A model generated the notes under the pieces. That model did no database searches. It was given only the letters and a program-made list of their open reading frames with translations, and was not told the origin of the DNA. The translations under genes and the position numbers were made by a program. From positions 248,001 to 312,000 of the forward strand of contig NZ_JAFEUP010000006.1 in NCBI RefSeq assembly GCF_016901015.1: DNA of 64,000 bases, written 5' to 3'. This stretch comes from Zestomonas insulae (GTDB taxonomy: Bacteria; Pseudomonadota; Gammaproteobacteria; Pseudomonadales; Pseudomonadaceae). This document shows positions 56,029 through 64,000 of this stretch, one piece after another (within the stretch, counting starts at the first letter, position 1; each line of letters begins with the position of its first letter).

Positions 56029-57486
56029 ATGACCCATCCCATCGCGCCGCTGATCATTCGCGGCGAAGTCATCACCGACAACCTGATCGAAGTGGGTGGC
56101 CGTGGCGGTGACCTGGCCTTCCTCACCCCCGATGCGCACAAGTACATCGACAAGCTGCCACTGGGCAATCCGGCCAAGCTGGCCGACCTGTACGAACTGA
56201 GCTTCGAGGACATCCTCGACTACTGCGTGGCCCTCGGCGAACGCCTGGAATACAGCAAGAACCGCTACCTGCAGGAAGCCTGCGAGCTGTCCTACCTGAC
56301 CGCACCGACCACCCCGACCATCGTCCGGGCCTCGTACATGGGCCTGCAGCACATGCTGACGCGTGAGTTCATCCGCGAGATGGTGGAAACCACCGTGGGC
56401 GTCGATTACCTGGAAGGCTGGGTCAAGCAGACCCTGCTCGACGGCACCGAACTGGAAGTGCGCTGCTTCGGCGCGCGCACCCTGCACATCGTCGCCGGCA
56501 ACGCGGTGTCGCTGTCGCTGTGGACCATCATCCGCAACATGGTCCTGCGCAGCGACGCGATCATCAAGGCACCGTCCAACGACCCGTTCACCGCACTGGC
56601 CATCGCCCGCACCATGATCGACATGGCACCGGACCACCCGCTGACCAAGCACCTCACCGTGGCCTACTGGAAAGGTGGCGACCAGGCCCTCGAACAGCGC
56701 CTGTACCAGCCGCAGAACCTGGAGAAGATCGTCGCCTGGGGCGGTTTCGCCTCGATCAAGCACGTCACCCAGTACATCCAGCCAGGCCTCGAACTGATCT
56801 CCCTCGACCCGAAGCGCAGCGCATCGATCATTGGCGAGGCCACCTTCGCCAGCGAAGCGAGCATGCGCGAGGCCGCCGTGCGCCTGGCCGCCGACATCGG
56901 CGCGATCAACCAGAAGGGCTGCGTCTGCGCCCGGGTGATCTACGTGCAGAGCGGCACCGACGAGGATGGCCTGGCGCGCCTGAATACCTTCGGCCAGTAC
57001 GTCTACGAGGCCATGCTCGGCCTGCCGAACACCCTGTCCACCGCGCCCAAGCGCTACGACCAGCGCCTCAAGGCGGAAGTCGACGCGCTGCGCCTGGATG
57101 ACGAGTGGTACAAGGTCATCGGCGGCAAGGACGGCGAAGGCGCAGTGATCTGCTCGCAGATTCCCGAGCCGGTGTCCTTCTCCACCAGCCTCGACGACCG
57201 CACCGCCAACCTGGTGCCGGTCGATTCGCTCGACGAAATGATGGATGCGGTGGACTCCTACACCCAGACCGTCGGCGTCTACCCGGAGAGCATCAAGGAC
57301 CAGCTGAAGGACGTCCTGCCGCTCTACGGCGCACAGCGCATCGTCTCGCTGGGCTACGCGGCGGCGATGAAGTTCGCCGCCCCGCAGGACTCGCTCGAGC
57401 CGATGCGGCGCATGGGCAAGTGGATCTCCAACCAGATCGCCTCGCCGGAAACCACGGCGGCGCCCTGGCTCCGACCTTCGATCTAA
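56029..57486 (+). CDS. LuxC-like acyl-CoA reductase
   Basis: A 485-aa protein of the aldehyde dehydrogenase-like LuxC family, which interconverts fatty acyl groups and aldehydes with NADPH through a Cys-bound thioester. The probable nucleophile is Cys298 (NQKGCVCAR). IVAGNAVSLSL and IIKAPSNDPFTALAIA fit the nucleotide-binding half. It forms a tight pair with the LuxE-like gene and is followed by a zinc alcohol dehydrogenase, so the set could take alcohol to aldehyde to acyl-CoA, or the reverse. A hairpin with a T-rich tail follows (57494-57525). Confidence 0.88.
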   Translation: MTHPIAPLIIRGEVITDNLIEVGGRGGDLAFLTPDAHKYIDKLPLGNPAKLADLYELSFEDILDYCVALGERLEYSKNRYLQEACELSYLTAPTTPTIVRASYMGLQHMLTREFIREMVETTVGVDYLEGWVKQTLLDGTELEVRCFGARTLHIVAGNAVSLSLWTIIRNMVLRSDAIIKAPSNDPFTALAIARTMIDMAPDHPLTKHLTVAYWKGGDQALEQRLYQPQNLEKIVAWGGFASIKHVTQYIQPGLELISLDPKRSASIIGEATFASEASMREAAVRLAADIGAINQKGCVCARVIYVQSGTDEDGLARLNTFGQYVYEAMLGLPNTLSTAPKRYDQRLKAEVDALRLDDEWYKVIGGKDGEGAVICSQIPEPVSFSTSLDDRTANLVPVDSLDEMMDAVDSYTQTVGVYPESIKDQLKDVLPLYGAQRIVSLGYAAAMKFAAPQDSLEPMRRMGKWISNQIASPETTAAPWLRPSI

Positions 57487-57493
57487 AGCCCCA

Positions 57494-57525
57494 GGCCCGG
57501 CGCATGCCGGGCCGTTTCGTTTTCT
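57494..57525 (+). terminator. Terminator-like hairpin after the LuxC-like gene
   Basis: GGCCCGGC and GCCGGGCC pair around GCAT and are followed by a T-rich tail. The alcohol dehydrogenase gene begins only 45 bases after the hairpin arm, so it may be partial termination within one operon. Confidence 0.6.
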
Positions 57526-57557
57526 ACGTTTGCACTCTTTGTCTGAGGAAAACTGTC

Positions 57558-58619
57558 ATGACTGATTGTCTTGCCTATGGCGCCCACGAAGCCCACGCAC
57601 AGCTGGCGCCGATGCGCATCGCGCGCCGCGTGCTGCGCGACGATGACGTGGCCATCGAGATCGCCTATTGCGGCGTCTGCCACTCCGACCTGCATTTCGC
57701 CCACAACCACTGGGGCAGCACCGTGTTCCCCTGTGTGCCCGGTCACGAGATCGTCGGCCACGTCACCGCGGTCGGCAGCCAGGTGAGCCGCTACCAGGTC
57801 GGCGACCGCGTGGCGGTCGGTTGCCTGGTCGACAGCTGCCAGCACTGCGCGGCCTGCGAAGCGCATCAGGAGCCGCACTGCGAGAAGGGCATGACCGCGA
57901 CCTATAACGGCCGCGACCGCCATACCGGCGACGTCACCCTCGGCGGCTACGCGCAGCACATCGTGGTGCGCGAAGAGTTCGTCCTCAGCGTGCCGGCGGC
58001 GCTCGACCTGCGCTACACCGGCCCGCTGCTGTGCGCCGGGATCACCGTGTGGGTGCCGTTGCGCGAACATGGCGTCAAGCAGGGCACCCGCATCGCAGTG
58101 GTCGGGCTCGGCGGTCTCGGCCACATGGCGGTCAAACTGGCGGCCGCGCTGGGTGCGGAAGTTACGGTGATCACCACTTCGCCGAGCAAGGCCGACGATG
58201 CCCGTGCGCTGGGCGCGCATCACGTGCTGCTGTCCAGCGATCCGGAAGCGATGAAGGGCGCGGCCAACCGCTTCGACCTGATCCTCGACACCATCCCCAG
58301 CAAGCACAACGTCAATCCCTACCTGATGCTGCTGGCCCGTAACGGCAAGCTGGTGCTGGTCGGTGCGCTGGAGCCGCTGGAGCCGATCCACGGCGGCCTG
58401 CTGGCGCGCAACAACCGCTCGATCTCCGGCGCGCTGATCGGCGGCCTGGCGCAGACCCAGGAGCTGCTGGAATTCTGCGCCGAGCATCAGGTGCTGCCGA
58501 ACTGCGAGATGATCCGCATGCAGGACATCAACGCCGCCTTCGAGCGCATGGAGAAGAACGACGTGAAGTACCGCTTCGTCATCGACATGGCCTCGCTGGC
58601 CGACGTGCAGGTCGACTGA
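57558..58619 (+). CDS. Zinc-dependent NAD(P) alcohol dehydrogenase (cinnamyl-type branch)
   Basis: A 353-aa medium-chain dehydrogenase. The catalytic zinc site uses Cys38 (YCGVCHSD) and His63 (PGHEIVGHV). The structural zinc site is the Cys cluster CQHCAACEAHQEPHC (about 100-115). GLGGLGHMAVKLAAALGA binds the cofactor. Sequence blocks fit the cinnamyl-alcohol/YahK-type branch acting on aldehydes and primary alcohols. TGAGGA precedes the start. It is the third gene of the LuxE/LuxC/ADH set and would supply or remove the aldehyde handled by LuxC. Confidence 0.93.
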   Translation: MTDCLAYGAHEAHAQLAPMRIARRVLRDDDVAIEIAYCGVCHSDLHFAHNHWGSTVFPCVPGHEIVGHVTAVGSQVSRYQVGDRVAVGCLVDSCQHCAACEAHQEPHCEKGMTATYNGRDRHTGDVTLGGYAQHIVVREEFVLSVPAALDLRYTGPLLCAGITVWVPLREHGVKQGTRIAVVGLGGLGHMAVKLAAALGAEVTVITTSPSKADDARALGAHHVLLSSDPEAMKGAANRFDLILDTIPSKHNVNPYLMLLARNGKLVLVGALEPLEPIHGGLLARNNRSISGALIGGLAQTQELLEFCAEHQVLPNCEMIRMQDINAAFERMEKNDVKYRFVIDMASLADVQVD

Positions 58620-58765
58620 CGCAGACCGGGCAGGGGCGCCGCATGACGAGCGCCGCTGCCCGGTGCACTGCCCACTCCAAAGGGAGGGGGGCGAGAGCGA
58701 TCCGATGCAGGCTAACTGGCTATGATCCTAGAGGTCGTACCGATTGCTTTCGACGGAGAATGTTC

Positions 58766-60112
58766 ATGTCCATGCGATTACCTACCGCCCTTGGCGCTGC
58801 CGCCGCAACCTGGCTGGTGGCAGCCTGCCTGCAGGCGCCGCTCGCCCTCGCGCAAACCACTCCAGCAGCCCCCGCGGCGATCACCGATCAAGACATCAGC
58901 GACGCCTACATCTACCTGTTCGGCCGCCTGCTGGTGACCCGCCAGCAACAGCTGGACTTCAAGGACGGCCTGCAGTGGAACACCCTGCATCACCGCAAGC
59001 CCGGCGCGGTGGCCTGGGCCAACCCCAACCTGGATGTCGCCTATTCCGAGGCCTGGGTCGGGATCGACGAGAACAGCTGCACGCTGGTCTCGGTGCCGAA
59101 GGTGGTTGATCGCTACTACACCGTGCAGTTTCTCAACGGCTGGGGCGAGACCCTGGCCAACATCAACGAGCGCGAGTTTCCCAAGCATCCGGACGGCGAG
59201 TTCGCGGTGTGCCTGAAGGACGCCAAGGTCAGCCTGCCGGCCGGTACCCAGCGCATCGATGTGCCGGCGCGCACCCTGCGGGTGCTGAGCCGGGTCGAGC
59301 TGGGCAAGGACTGGAGCGAGGCCGAGCGTCTGCAGCACCAGTTCACGATGCGCCCGAGCGGCTCACCGAAACTTCCGGAAGTGCCGCAAACCCTGATGTT
59401 CGCCGCCGGCCAGCTGCCCGGTGTGGAAGCCTTCGACTCGGCGACCGTGGCGCTGCAGGAGCCGGACATCAACCCCGGTATGGAAACCCAGCAGGCCAAT
59501 GTGCGTGCCATTGCCGCGGCCATCGCCGACCCGGCCGAGCGCGCGCGCATCGACAAGTCGATCCGCACCGTTGCCTTTGCCAACATCGCCAAGGCCTCGC
59601 CGCTAATGGGCCACGGCACCGCCAAAAATGGCTGGGCTCGCCCGGCTACCTCCGGGGTCTACGGCAATGACTTCCTGACCCGTACCCTGGTCAACTACGG
59701 CGGCATCTGGGCCAACAACCAGAAGGAAGTGGTCTACTACCGCGGCACCCTGGATGACCAGGGCCAACCGCTGCAGAGCACCCAGAGCTACTCGGTGACG
59801 TTCCCCGCCGACCAACTGCCGGACACCCTGGCGAATTACTACTGGTCGATCACCGTCACCGATTCCAAGACCTTCCTGGTGCTACCCAACCCGCTGAACC
59901 GTTTCTCGCTCAACGACCAGGCGGATCTGAAGTACAACCCGGACGGTTCGCTGACCCTGTACTTCGCCCCGGAACAGCCCAAGGACGCGCCGCAAGGCAA
60001 CTGGCTGCCGACCCAGCCGGGCCACAACTACCGCATGATCTTCCGCTTCTACGGGCCGAAGAACGGCGCGGTCAGCGGTGATTACTACCCGCCGGTGATC
60101 AAGCGCTCCTGA
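58766..60112 (+). CDS. DUF1254/DUF1214 family exported protein
   Basis: A 448-aa protein with a signal peptide (cleavage around residue 29, ALAQ). The N-terminal half carries DUF1254 (DAYIYLFGRLLVTRQQQLDF, then NLDVAYSEAWVGID) and the C-terminal half DUF1214 (VYYRGTLDDQGQPLQS and TLYFAPEQPK). The biochemical function is not established; members occur in clusters for hydrophobic or polymeric substrates. GGAGAA precedes the start at 58766. It follows the alcohol dehydrogenase by 146 bases and ends in a strong terminator. Confidence 0.9.
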   Translation: MSMRLPTALGAAAATWLVAACLQAPLALAQTTPAAPAAITDQDISDAYIYLFGRLLVTRQQQLDFKDGLQWNTLHHRKPGAVAWANPNLDVAYSEAWVGIDENSCTLVSVPKVVDRYYTVQFLNGWGETLANINEREFPKHPDGEFAVCLKDAKVSLPAGTQRIDVPARTLRVLSRVELGKDWSEAERLQHQFTMRPSGSPKLPEVPQTLMFAAGQLPGVEAFDSATVALQEPDINPGMETQQANVRAIAAAIADPAERARIDKSIRTVAFANIAKASPLMGHGTAKNGWARPATSGVYGNDFLTRTLVNYGGIWANNQKEVVYYRGTLDDQGQPLQSTQSYSVTFPADQLPDTLANYYWSITVTDSKTFLVLPNPLNRFSLNDQADLKYNPDGSLTLYFAPEQPKDAPQGNWLPTQPGHNYRMIFRFYGPKNGAVSGDYYPPVIKRS

Positions 60113-60126
60113 GTCATCCATGCCAA

Positions 60127-60161
60127 CGGCAGTTCGGGTCTCCCGGACTGCCGTTTTTTTT
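60127..60161 (+). terminator. Rho-independent terminator after the DUF1254 gene
   Basis: CGGCAGTTCGGG pairs with CCGGACTGCCG (one mismatch) and is followed by eight T. It begins 15 bases after the stop codon. Confidence 0.92.
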
Positions 60162-60170
60162 GCGCACAAT

Positions 60171-60225
60171 AAAAAAGCCCCGGGCAAACACCGTCGTTCG
60201 TGGAAACGCCGGTGCCGCCCGGGGC
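60171..60225 (-). terminator. Rho-independent terminator after the acyl-CoA synthetase
   Basis: GCCCCGGGC (60177-60185) and GCCCGGGGC (60217-60225) pair. On the minus strand the stem is followed by a T-run (AAAAAA on the plus strand at 60171-60176). It serves the convergent gene ending at 60247. Confidence 0.88.
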
Positions 60226-60246
60226 AGCAAGGGTAAAGCTTGCGGA

Positions 60247-61818
60247 TCAGGACACGCGTCGCGCCTTGTCCTTCCAGTACTTCTCGCGCACCTGACGGCG
60301 CAGCACCTTGCCGACCACGCTGACCGGCAGCGCGTCGACGAACAGGATCGACTTCGGCGCCTTGAAGCGGCCCAGGCGACCCTTGACGTGCTCGATCAGC
60401 GCCTCGGCGGAAACCTCCTCGCCGGCCTTGACCATCACCTCGGCATGCAGCGCCTCGCCCCATTCCTCATGGGGGATGCCGACCACCGCCGAGTTGGACA
60501 CCGCCGGGTGCGAGTTGAGCGCCGCCTCGACTTCCACGGCGTACACGTTGAAGCCGCCGGTGATGATCATGTCCTTCTTGCGGTCGACCAGATGCAGGAA
60601 GCCTTCCTGGTCGAGGTAGCAGAGGTCGCCGGATTTCCAGAAGCCATCGACGAATTCGCTGGCGCTCGCCTCCGGGTTGTCGAAATAGCCGGATACCGTG
60701 CCGCGCGAGCGCACCCACAGCTCGCCGGTTTCGCCGTGTGGCACTTCGCGGCCGTCGTCGTCGACGATGATCACTTCGGCGCCGGCGGCGATGCGCCCGG
60801 CCGAGCCGATCTGCTCGTCGCTGGCGTTCAGGTGGTCGGCCTTGCTGAGCATCGCCACCGCATGCAGGCACTCGGTGGCGCCGTAGATCTGCATGAAGAT
60901 GTTGCCGAAGCGTTCCTGGGCCTGGCGCAGCTTGGTCGGGCTCATCGGCGCGGCGCCATAGGCCAGGCTGTTCAGCGACGACAGGTCGAAGCTGGTGGCT
61001 TCGGGCATTTCCAGCAGCCGATAGATCATGGTCGGCACCAGCAGGGTCATGGTGATGCGTTCGGCCTCGATGTTGCGGCACAGCTGGACCATGTCCGGGA
61101 TGTTCTGGGTCACCGTGCAGCCGCCGCGGAACAGCGTCGGCAGCAGGCCGAGGCCGGAGCCGTGGCTGATCGGCGCCATGTGCAGGAAGCGCGTCTCCGG
61201 CTGGTAGGGCTGCTCGCTCTCCATGTACATGGAGTCGCGCAGCGCCAGCCAGTTGTCCATGGTGTAGGGCACGCACTTGCTGACCCCGGTGGTCCCGCCG
61301 GTGAAGCGGTAGGAGACCACGTCGTTCTGCGTGTCCTGCGCCACTTCGGGGGTGGCGTCGCTGACCCCTTCGAGCAGGTCCCAGAAGTAACGCAGGCCGT
61401 TCTGCTGGATCACTGGCGGGTCCATGCAGACCACCGTGATGCCCTGTTCGCGGAGCAGGTCGAAGTAGCGATCGAGCAGGCTGTTTTCGAGGAACACCAC
61501 CTTGGGCTTAATCAGTGCGATCTGCCCGCGGTGCTCTTCGAGCGAGTCGCGGAAATTAGTGTAGGCGCCTGCCGCCTCGCCTTTCATGGCGGTCCAGGCG
61601 TGCAGCAGCGACAGGTTGTCGTTATCGAGGATGCACAGGTAGATATCGCCACGCTGCAACTGCAGGCGCTCACGCATCATGTTGACGATGCGGTTGGTGA
61701 GCAGGTGCAGTTCGCGGAAGGTGTAGCGACGGTTGCGCTCGATGTTGACCAGGGCTTCCCGGTCAGCGAAGCGCACGGCCAGGTTTCTTACCGTGCGTGC
61801 GAAATTCATCGTGGTCAT
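60247..61818 (-). CDS. AMP-dependent acyl-CoA synthetase
   Basis: A 523-aa ligase that activates a carboxylic acid with ATP and CoA. The ATP-binding loop is FTGGTTGVSK (172-181), with Gly-Gly in place of the usual Ser-Gly. IYGATECLHAV, SGDLCYLDQEGFLHLVDRKKD and the catalytic Lys in VVGKVLRR (near 510) follow in the family order. An AAGGAG Shine-Dalgarno supports 61818. It is the third gene of a minus-strand series with the SDR and thiolase, though a strong hairpin separates it from them. The substrate is unknown; a steroid-side-chain or branched acid would fit the neighbours (inference). Confidence 0.93.
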   Translation of the reverse strand: MTTMNFARTVRNLAVRFADREALVNIERNRRYTFRELHLLTNRIVNMMRERLQLQRGDIYLCILDNDNLSLLHAWTAMKGEAAGAYTNFRDSLEEHRGQIALIKPKVVFLENSLLDRYFDLLREQGITVVCMDPPVIQQNGLRYFWDLLEGVSDATPEVAQDTQNDVVSYRFTGGTTGVSKCVPYTMDNWLALRDSMYMESEQPYQPETRFLHMAPISHGSGLGLLPTLFRGGCTVTQNIPDMVQLCRNIEAERITMTLLVPTMIYRLLEMPEATSFDLSSLNSLAYGAAPMSPTKLRQAQERFGNIFMQIYGATECLHAVAMLSKADHLNASDEQIGSAGRIAAGAEVIIVDDDGREVPHGETGELWVRSRGTVSGYFDNPEASASEFVDGFWKSGDLCYLDQEGFLHLVDRKKDMIITGGFNVYAVEVEAALNSHPAVSNSAVVGIPHEEWGEALHAEVMVKAGEEVSAEALIEHVKGRLGRFKAPKSILFVDALPVSVVGKVLRRQVREKYWKDKARRVS

Positions 61819-61920
61819 CTTGTTCTCCTTCCCGAATGCCGGGGCGCGCCCGCTGGGGGCATGCGGATGGCAGTCGGTGCCAGCGGCAGTCGTTCGCTGT
61901 GAATGCTGGTAGTGGACGAT

Positions 61921-61965
61921 GGCCCCGGAACCCTCCGAGCGGTCTGCTCGGGGGCTTCCGGGGCC
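61921..61965 (-). terminator. Strong hairpin downstream of the MFE-2-like SDR
   Basis: GGCCCCGGAA (61921-61930) and TTCCGGGGCC (61956-61965) pair perfectly, with more pairing inside (CCGAGC with GCTCGG). It lies between the SDR and the acyl-CoA synthetase on the minus strand. There is no T-run, so it may terminate weakly or be an extragenic palindrome. Confidence 0.55.
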
Positions 61966-62049
61966 GGTACCAGGCGTCCAGTCCATCCGCAGCGTGTTCA
62001 GCTGCGGATTTTGCTGTCGATTCTAGCTAACGCCGAATCTGCACTCGCC

Positions 62050-62958
62050 TCAAGCGTTGAGGGCTTTCATCGCGGTGTCGACGAACAGCGCGACCTGGGC
62101 GTTGGCATCGTCACGCGGGCCGGCGCTGCTCCAGTCGGTGATCTGCTCGATCGCGGCTTCCACGTCTTCCGGAGCGACGTCACCGGCGATGTGCACCGGC
62201 GCGGTCTCTTCCATGCGCACGGCGGTGAACACGCCAGCACCGGCGCCGAGGATCAGCTTGGTCGGGGCGTTTTCGCTGACCAGGTACAGGGCGCCCGGAG
62301 TCACTTGCTCAGGACGGCTGGCCTTGAGCAGGGCTTCCGGCATCACGTCTTCGGTCATGCGCGTGGCGGCCATCGGCGCCAGGGTGTTGACGCGAATGTT
62401 GTTCTTGCGGCCTTCGATGGCCAGCATGTTCATCAGGCCGACCACGGCCATCTTCGCCGCGCCGTAGTTGGCCTGGCCGAAGTTGCCGAACAGGCCGGCG
62501 GCGGAGGTGGTCATCAGGATGCGCCCGTAGTTCTGCTCCTTCATCACGTCCCAGACGGCCTTGGAGCAGTTCATCGCGCCCATCAGATGGACGTTGATCA
62601 CTGCGTGGATGTCGGCCAGATCCATCTTGGCGAACGACTTGTCACGCAGGATGCCGGCGTTGTTGATCAGGATGTCGACGCGGCCGAACTCGGCGACGGT
62701 CTGGGCGACCATGGCCTGGACCTGCGCGAAGTCGGCGACGTTGGCGCCGTTGGCGATGGCGGTGCCGCCGGCCTGGCGGATTTCTTCGACCACGGCCAGG
62801 GCGGACTCGGTGGAAGAACCGGTGCCGTCACGGCTGCCGCCGAAGTCGTTGATCACCAGCTTGGCGCCACGCTTGGCGAGTTCCAGTGCGTGAATGCGGC
62901 CCAGGCCGTTGCCGGCGCCGGTGACAATGGCCACTTGGCCGTCGAAGCGAATGGTCAT
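62050..62958 (-). CDS. SDR, MFE-2 (HSD17B4)-like 3-hydroxyacyl-CoA dehydrogenase
   Basis: A 302-aa SDR with TGAGNGLG (13-20), NNAG (99-102), Ser152 and Y165/K169. Blocks such as NNAGILRDKSFAKM and GNFGQANYGAAKM are characteristic of the dehydrogenase domain of peroxisomal multifunctional enzyme 2, and it has the extra C-terminal segment of that group. It would oxidise a 3-hydroxyacyl-CoA, often with branched or steroid substrates. The hydratase domain of MFE-2 is absent. It follows the SCP-x-type thiolase by 69 bases. Confidence 0.93.
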   Translation of the reverse strand: MTIRFDGQVAIVTGAGNGLGRIHALELAKRGAKLVINDFGGSRDGTGSSTESALAVVEEIRQAGGTAIANGANVADFAQVQAMVAQTVAEFGRVDILINNAGILRDKSFAKMDLADIHAVINVHLMGAMNCSKAVWDVMKEQNYGRILMTTSAAGLFGNFGQANYGAAKMAVVGLMNMLAIEGRKNNIRVNTLAPMAATRMTEDVMPEALLKASRPEQVTPGALYLVSENAPTKLILGAGAGVFTAVRMEETAPVHIAGDVAPEDVEAAIEQITDWSSAGPRDDANAQVALFVDTAMKALNA

Positions 62959-63027
62959 CTTGTTAACCTCAAATTCAGTGAGTAGCGAAGGGTGCGGCGC
63001 GGCCGGGGAGGGCCGCGCCTCAGGTCA

Positions 63028-64000
63028 TCAGGCGCGGCTGAAGATGCCGACGTGCTCGGTCGATTCCTCGACGCGCCACAGGCCGCCGCCGTTGCCCTGC
63101 AGGGCGATGCGTGCGCCTTCCACCTGGCGCGGGCCGCAGTTACCGCGCAGCTGCTCGACCAGCTCGAAGATCTGGCCGATGCCGGTGGCGCCGATCGGGT
63201 GGCCCTTGGATTCCAGGCCGCCCGACGGGTTGACCGGCAGACGGCCGCCCAGCGCGCTGTCGCCGCGCTCGGCATCCACGCCGCTCATGCCCGGTTCGCA
63301 GAGACCCAGGGCTTCGATGGCGAGCAGCTCGCCGATGGCGGTGGCGTCGTGCACTTCGGCCACGTCGACGTCGGACGGGCTGATCCCGGCCTGCTCGAAC
63401 GCCGCCTTGCCAGCCAGGTGCGTGCAGCCCTTGTCGAAGTCTTCAGCGGCGCGTGCCGAGGCCGAGCGCACCACCGAGGCCAGCACCTTGATCGCGCGGT
63501 TCTTGTCGAAGCCGTACTTCTTCAGCGCCGACTCGGTGCAGAGGATCGCCGCGGCGGCGCCGTCGGAGATCGGCGAGCACATCGGCAGGGTGATCGGGTA
63601 GGTGATCGGCGGCGCGGCGAGGATTTCCTCGATGCTCATGGCGTTGCGGTACTGCGAGCGCTCGTTGTGCACCGAATGGCCGTGGTTCTTCGACGACACG
63701 GCAGCCAGCTGGCGCTGGGTGATGCCGTAGCGCTCCATCAGGCCGCCACGGCCGAGGGCCGCGTAGACGTCCATGAACGGGCTGTAGGGGTTCTTCGACT
63801 GCGAACCTTCCGGCGGCACGATGCTCTTGCCCATGGCTGCCAGGTAGTTCTTGTTGTCCTCGAAGGTCTCGATGTCCCAGGCCGACTCGAAGGCGGAGAA
63901 CATCTTGGCCTTGTCGCTGTAGAACATCTTCTCCGCGCCGACGGCGATGGCAACGTCAGCGGCACCGGCTTGCAGCTGGGTGACCGCCAAGCTGAAGGCG
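63028..64000 (-). CDS. SCP-x-type thiolase / lipid-transfer thiolase (5' end beyond window)
   Basis: About 324 C-terminal residues are present; the N-terminus with the nucleophilic Cys lies beyond base 64000. The visible part has the thiolase-superfamily blocks DVAEVHDATAIGELL and NPSGGLESKGHPIGATG (catalytic His) and ends in a short C-terminal tail. This layout matches the thiolase part of SCP-x and bacterial homologues that cleave branched or steroid-side-chain 3-ketoacyl-CoAs. It leads the SDR, with the acyl-CoA synthetase further on. Confidence 0.9.
   Translation of the reverse strand, partial: AFSLAVTQLQAGAADVAIAVGAEKMFYSDKAKMFSAFESAWDIETFEDNKNYLAAMGKSIVPPEGSQSKNPYSPFMDVYAALGRGGLMERYGITQRQLAAVSSKNHGHSVHNERSQYRNAMSIEEILAAPPITYPITLPMCSPISDGAAAAILCTESALKKYGFDKNRAIKVLASVVRSASARAAEDFDKGCTHLAGKAAFEQAGISPSDVDVAEVHDATAIGELLAIEALGLCEPGMSGVDAERGDSALGGRLPVNPSGGLESKGHPIGATGIGQIFELVEQLRGNCGPRQVEGARIALQGNGGGLWRVEESTEHVGIFSRA

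Noticed and set aside
54595-57486. A bioluminescence operon
   Set aside because: Only LuxC-like and LuxE-like proteins are present. There is no luciferase (luxA/B) or luxD, and the neighbours are catabolic.

Overview
The window is 64 kb of GC-rich chromosome that reads as a gammaproteobacterium, most likely Pseudomonas in the broad sense. The basis is gene content, Pseudomonas-type intergenic REP repeats (for example 41821-41889) and gene style; no 16S or housekeeping marker is present. No tRNA, rRNA, IS element, integrase, prophage or CRISPR array was seen. Nearly everything is catabolism, envelope transport or regulation, and the whole window looks like one large accessory catabolic region for hydrophobic, probably sulfated, alcohol-bearing substrates. 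The substrate cannot be read from the sequence.

Layout. 0-4 kb: a chemoreceptor and a porin-like barrel. 4-10.7 kb: a LacI-led minus-strand operon (lacI, MFS transporter, HisD-family dehydrogenase, hotdog thioesterase, SDR, exported sulfatase) with a LacI-type operator at the front and a terminator at the end. 11-20 kb: a beta-oxidation module (acyl-CoA dehydrogenase, FadB-like bifunctional enzyme, thiolase, SDR) beside an 879-aa MalT/AlkS-type LuxR regulator. 20-23.4 kb: a DUF3302/HlyD pair, a small membrane protein and a membrane-bound EAL protein. 23.4-30 kb: a FadL-type channel with a Tat-exported dienelactone hydrolase-like enzyme, a GST, and a flavin monooxygenase/nitronate monooxygenase/FMN reductase operon divergent from a TetR gene, with two palindromes between them.

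30-38 kb is the most unusual part. A Tat-exported NicA2-like flavoprotein, an AraC regulator, a sulfatase, a small cytochrome c, a DUF1302 barrel and a DUF1329 protein lie together. The three promoter regions (flavoprotein, sulfatase/araC, cytochrome c) share a 25-bp element of TGGC repeats with one-helical-turn spacing, so they look like one AraC-type regulon. The expected products act in the periplasm and outer membrane: remove sulfate, oxidise the substrate with electrons passing to cytochrome c, and handle it at the outer membrane.

38-45.5 kb: a third sulfatase, an Fe-alcohol dehydrogenase/thioesterase/aldehyde dehydrogenase set, a metallo-beta-lactamase-fold protein that has lost its metal ligands, and an SDR. 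45.7-60 kb: DUF1302, YCF48-like protein and MMPL transporter, then two short acyl-CoA dehydrogenases of which only the first keeps the catalytic Glu, a TetR regulator, LuxE-like and LuxC-like proteins without any luciferase, a Zn-alcohol dehydrogenase and a DUF1254 protein. 60-64 kb: acyl-CoA synthetase, MFE-2-like SDR and an SCP-x-type thiolase cut by the window edge.

Taken together (inference): exported sulfatases expose a hydroxyl group, DUF1302/DUF1329/MMPL/FadL proteins move the hydrophobic product, alcohol and aldehyde dehydrogenases or the LuxCE pair convert it to an acid or acyl-CoA, and several beta-oxidation sets shorten it.
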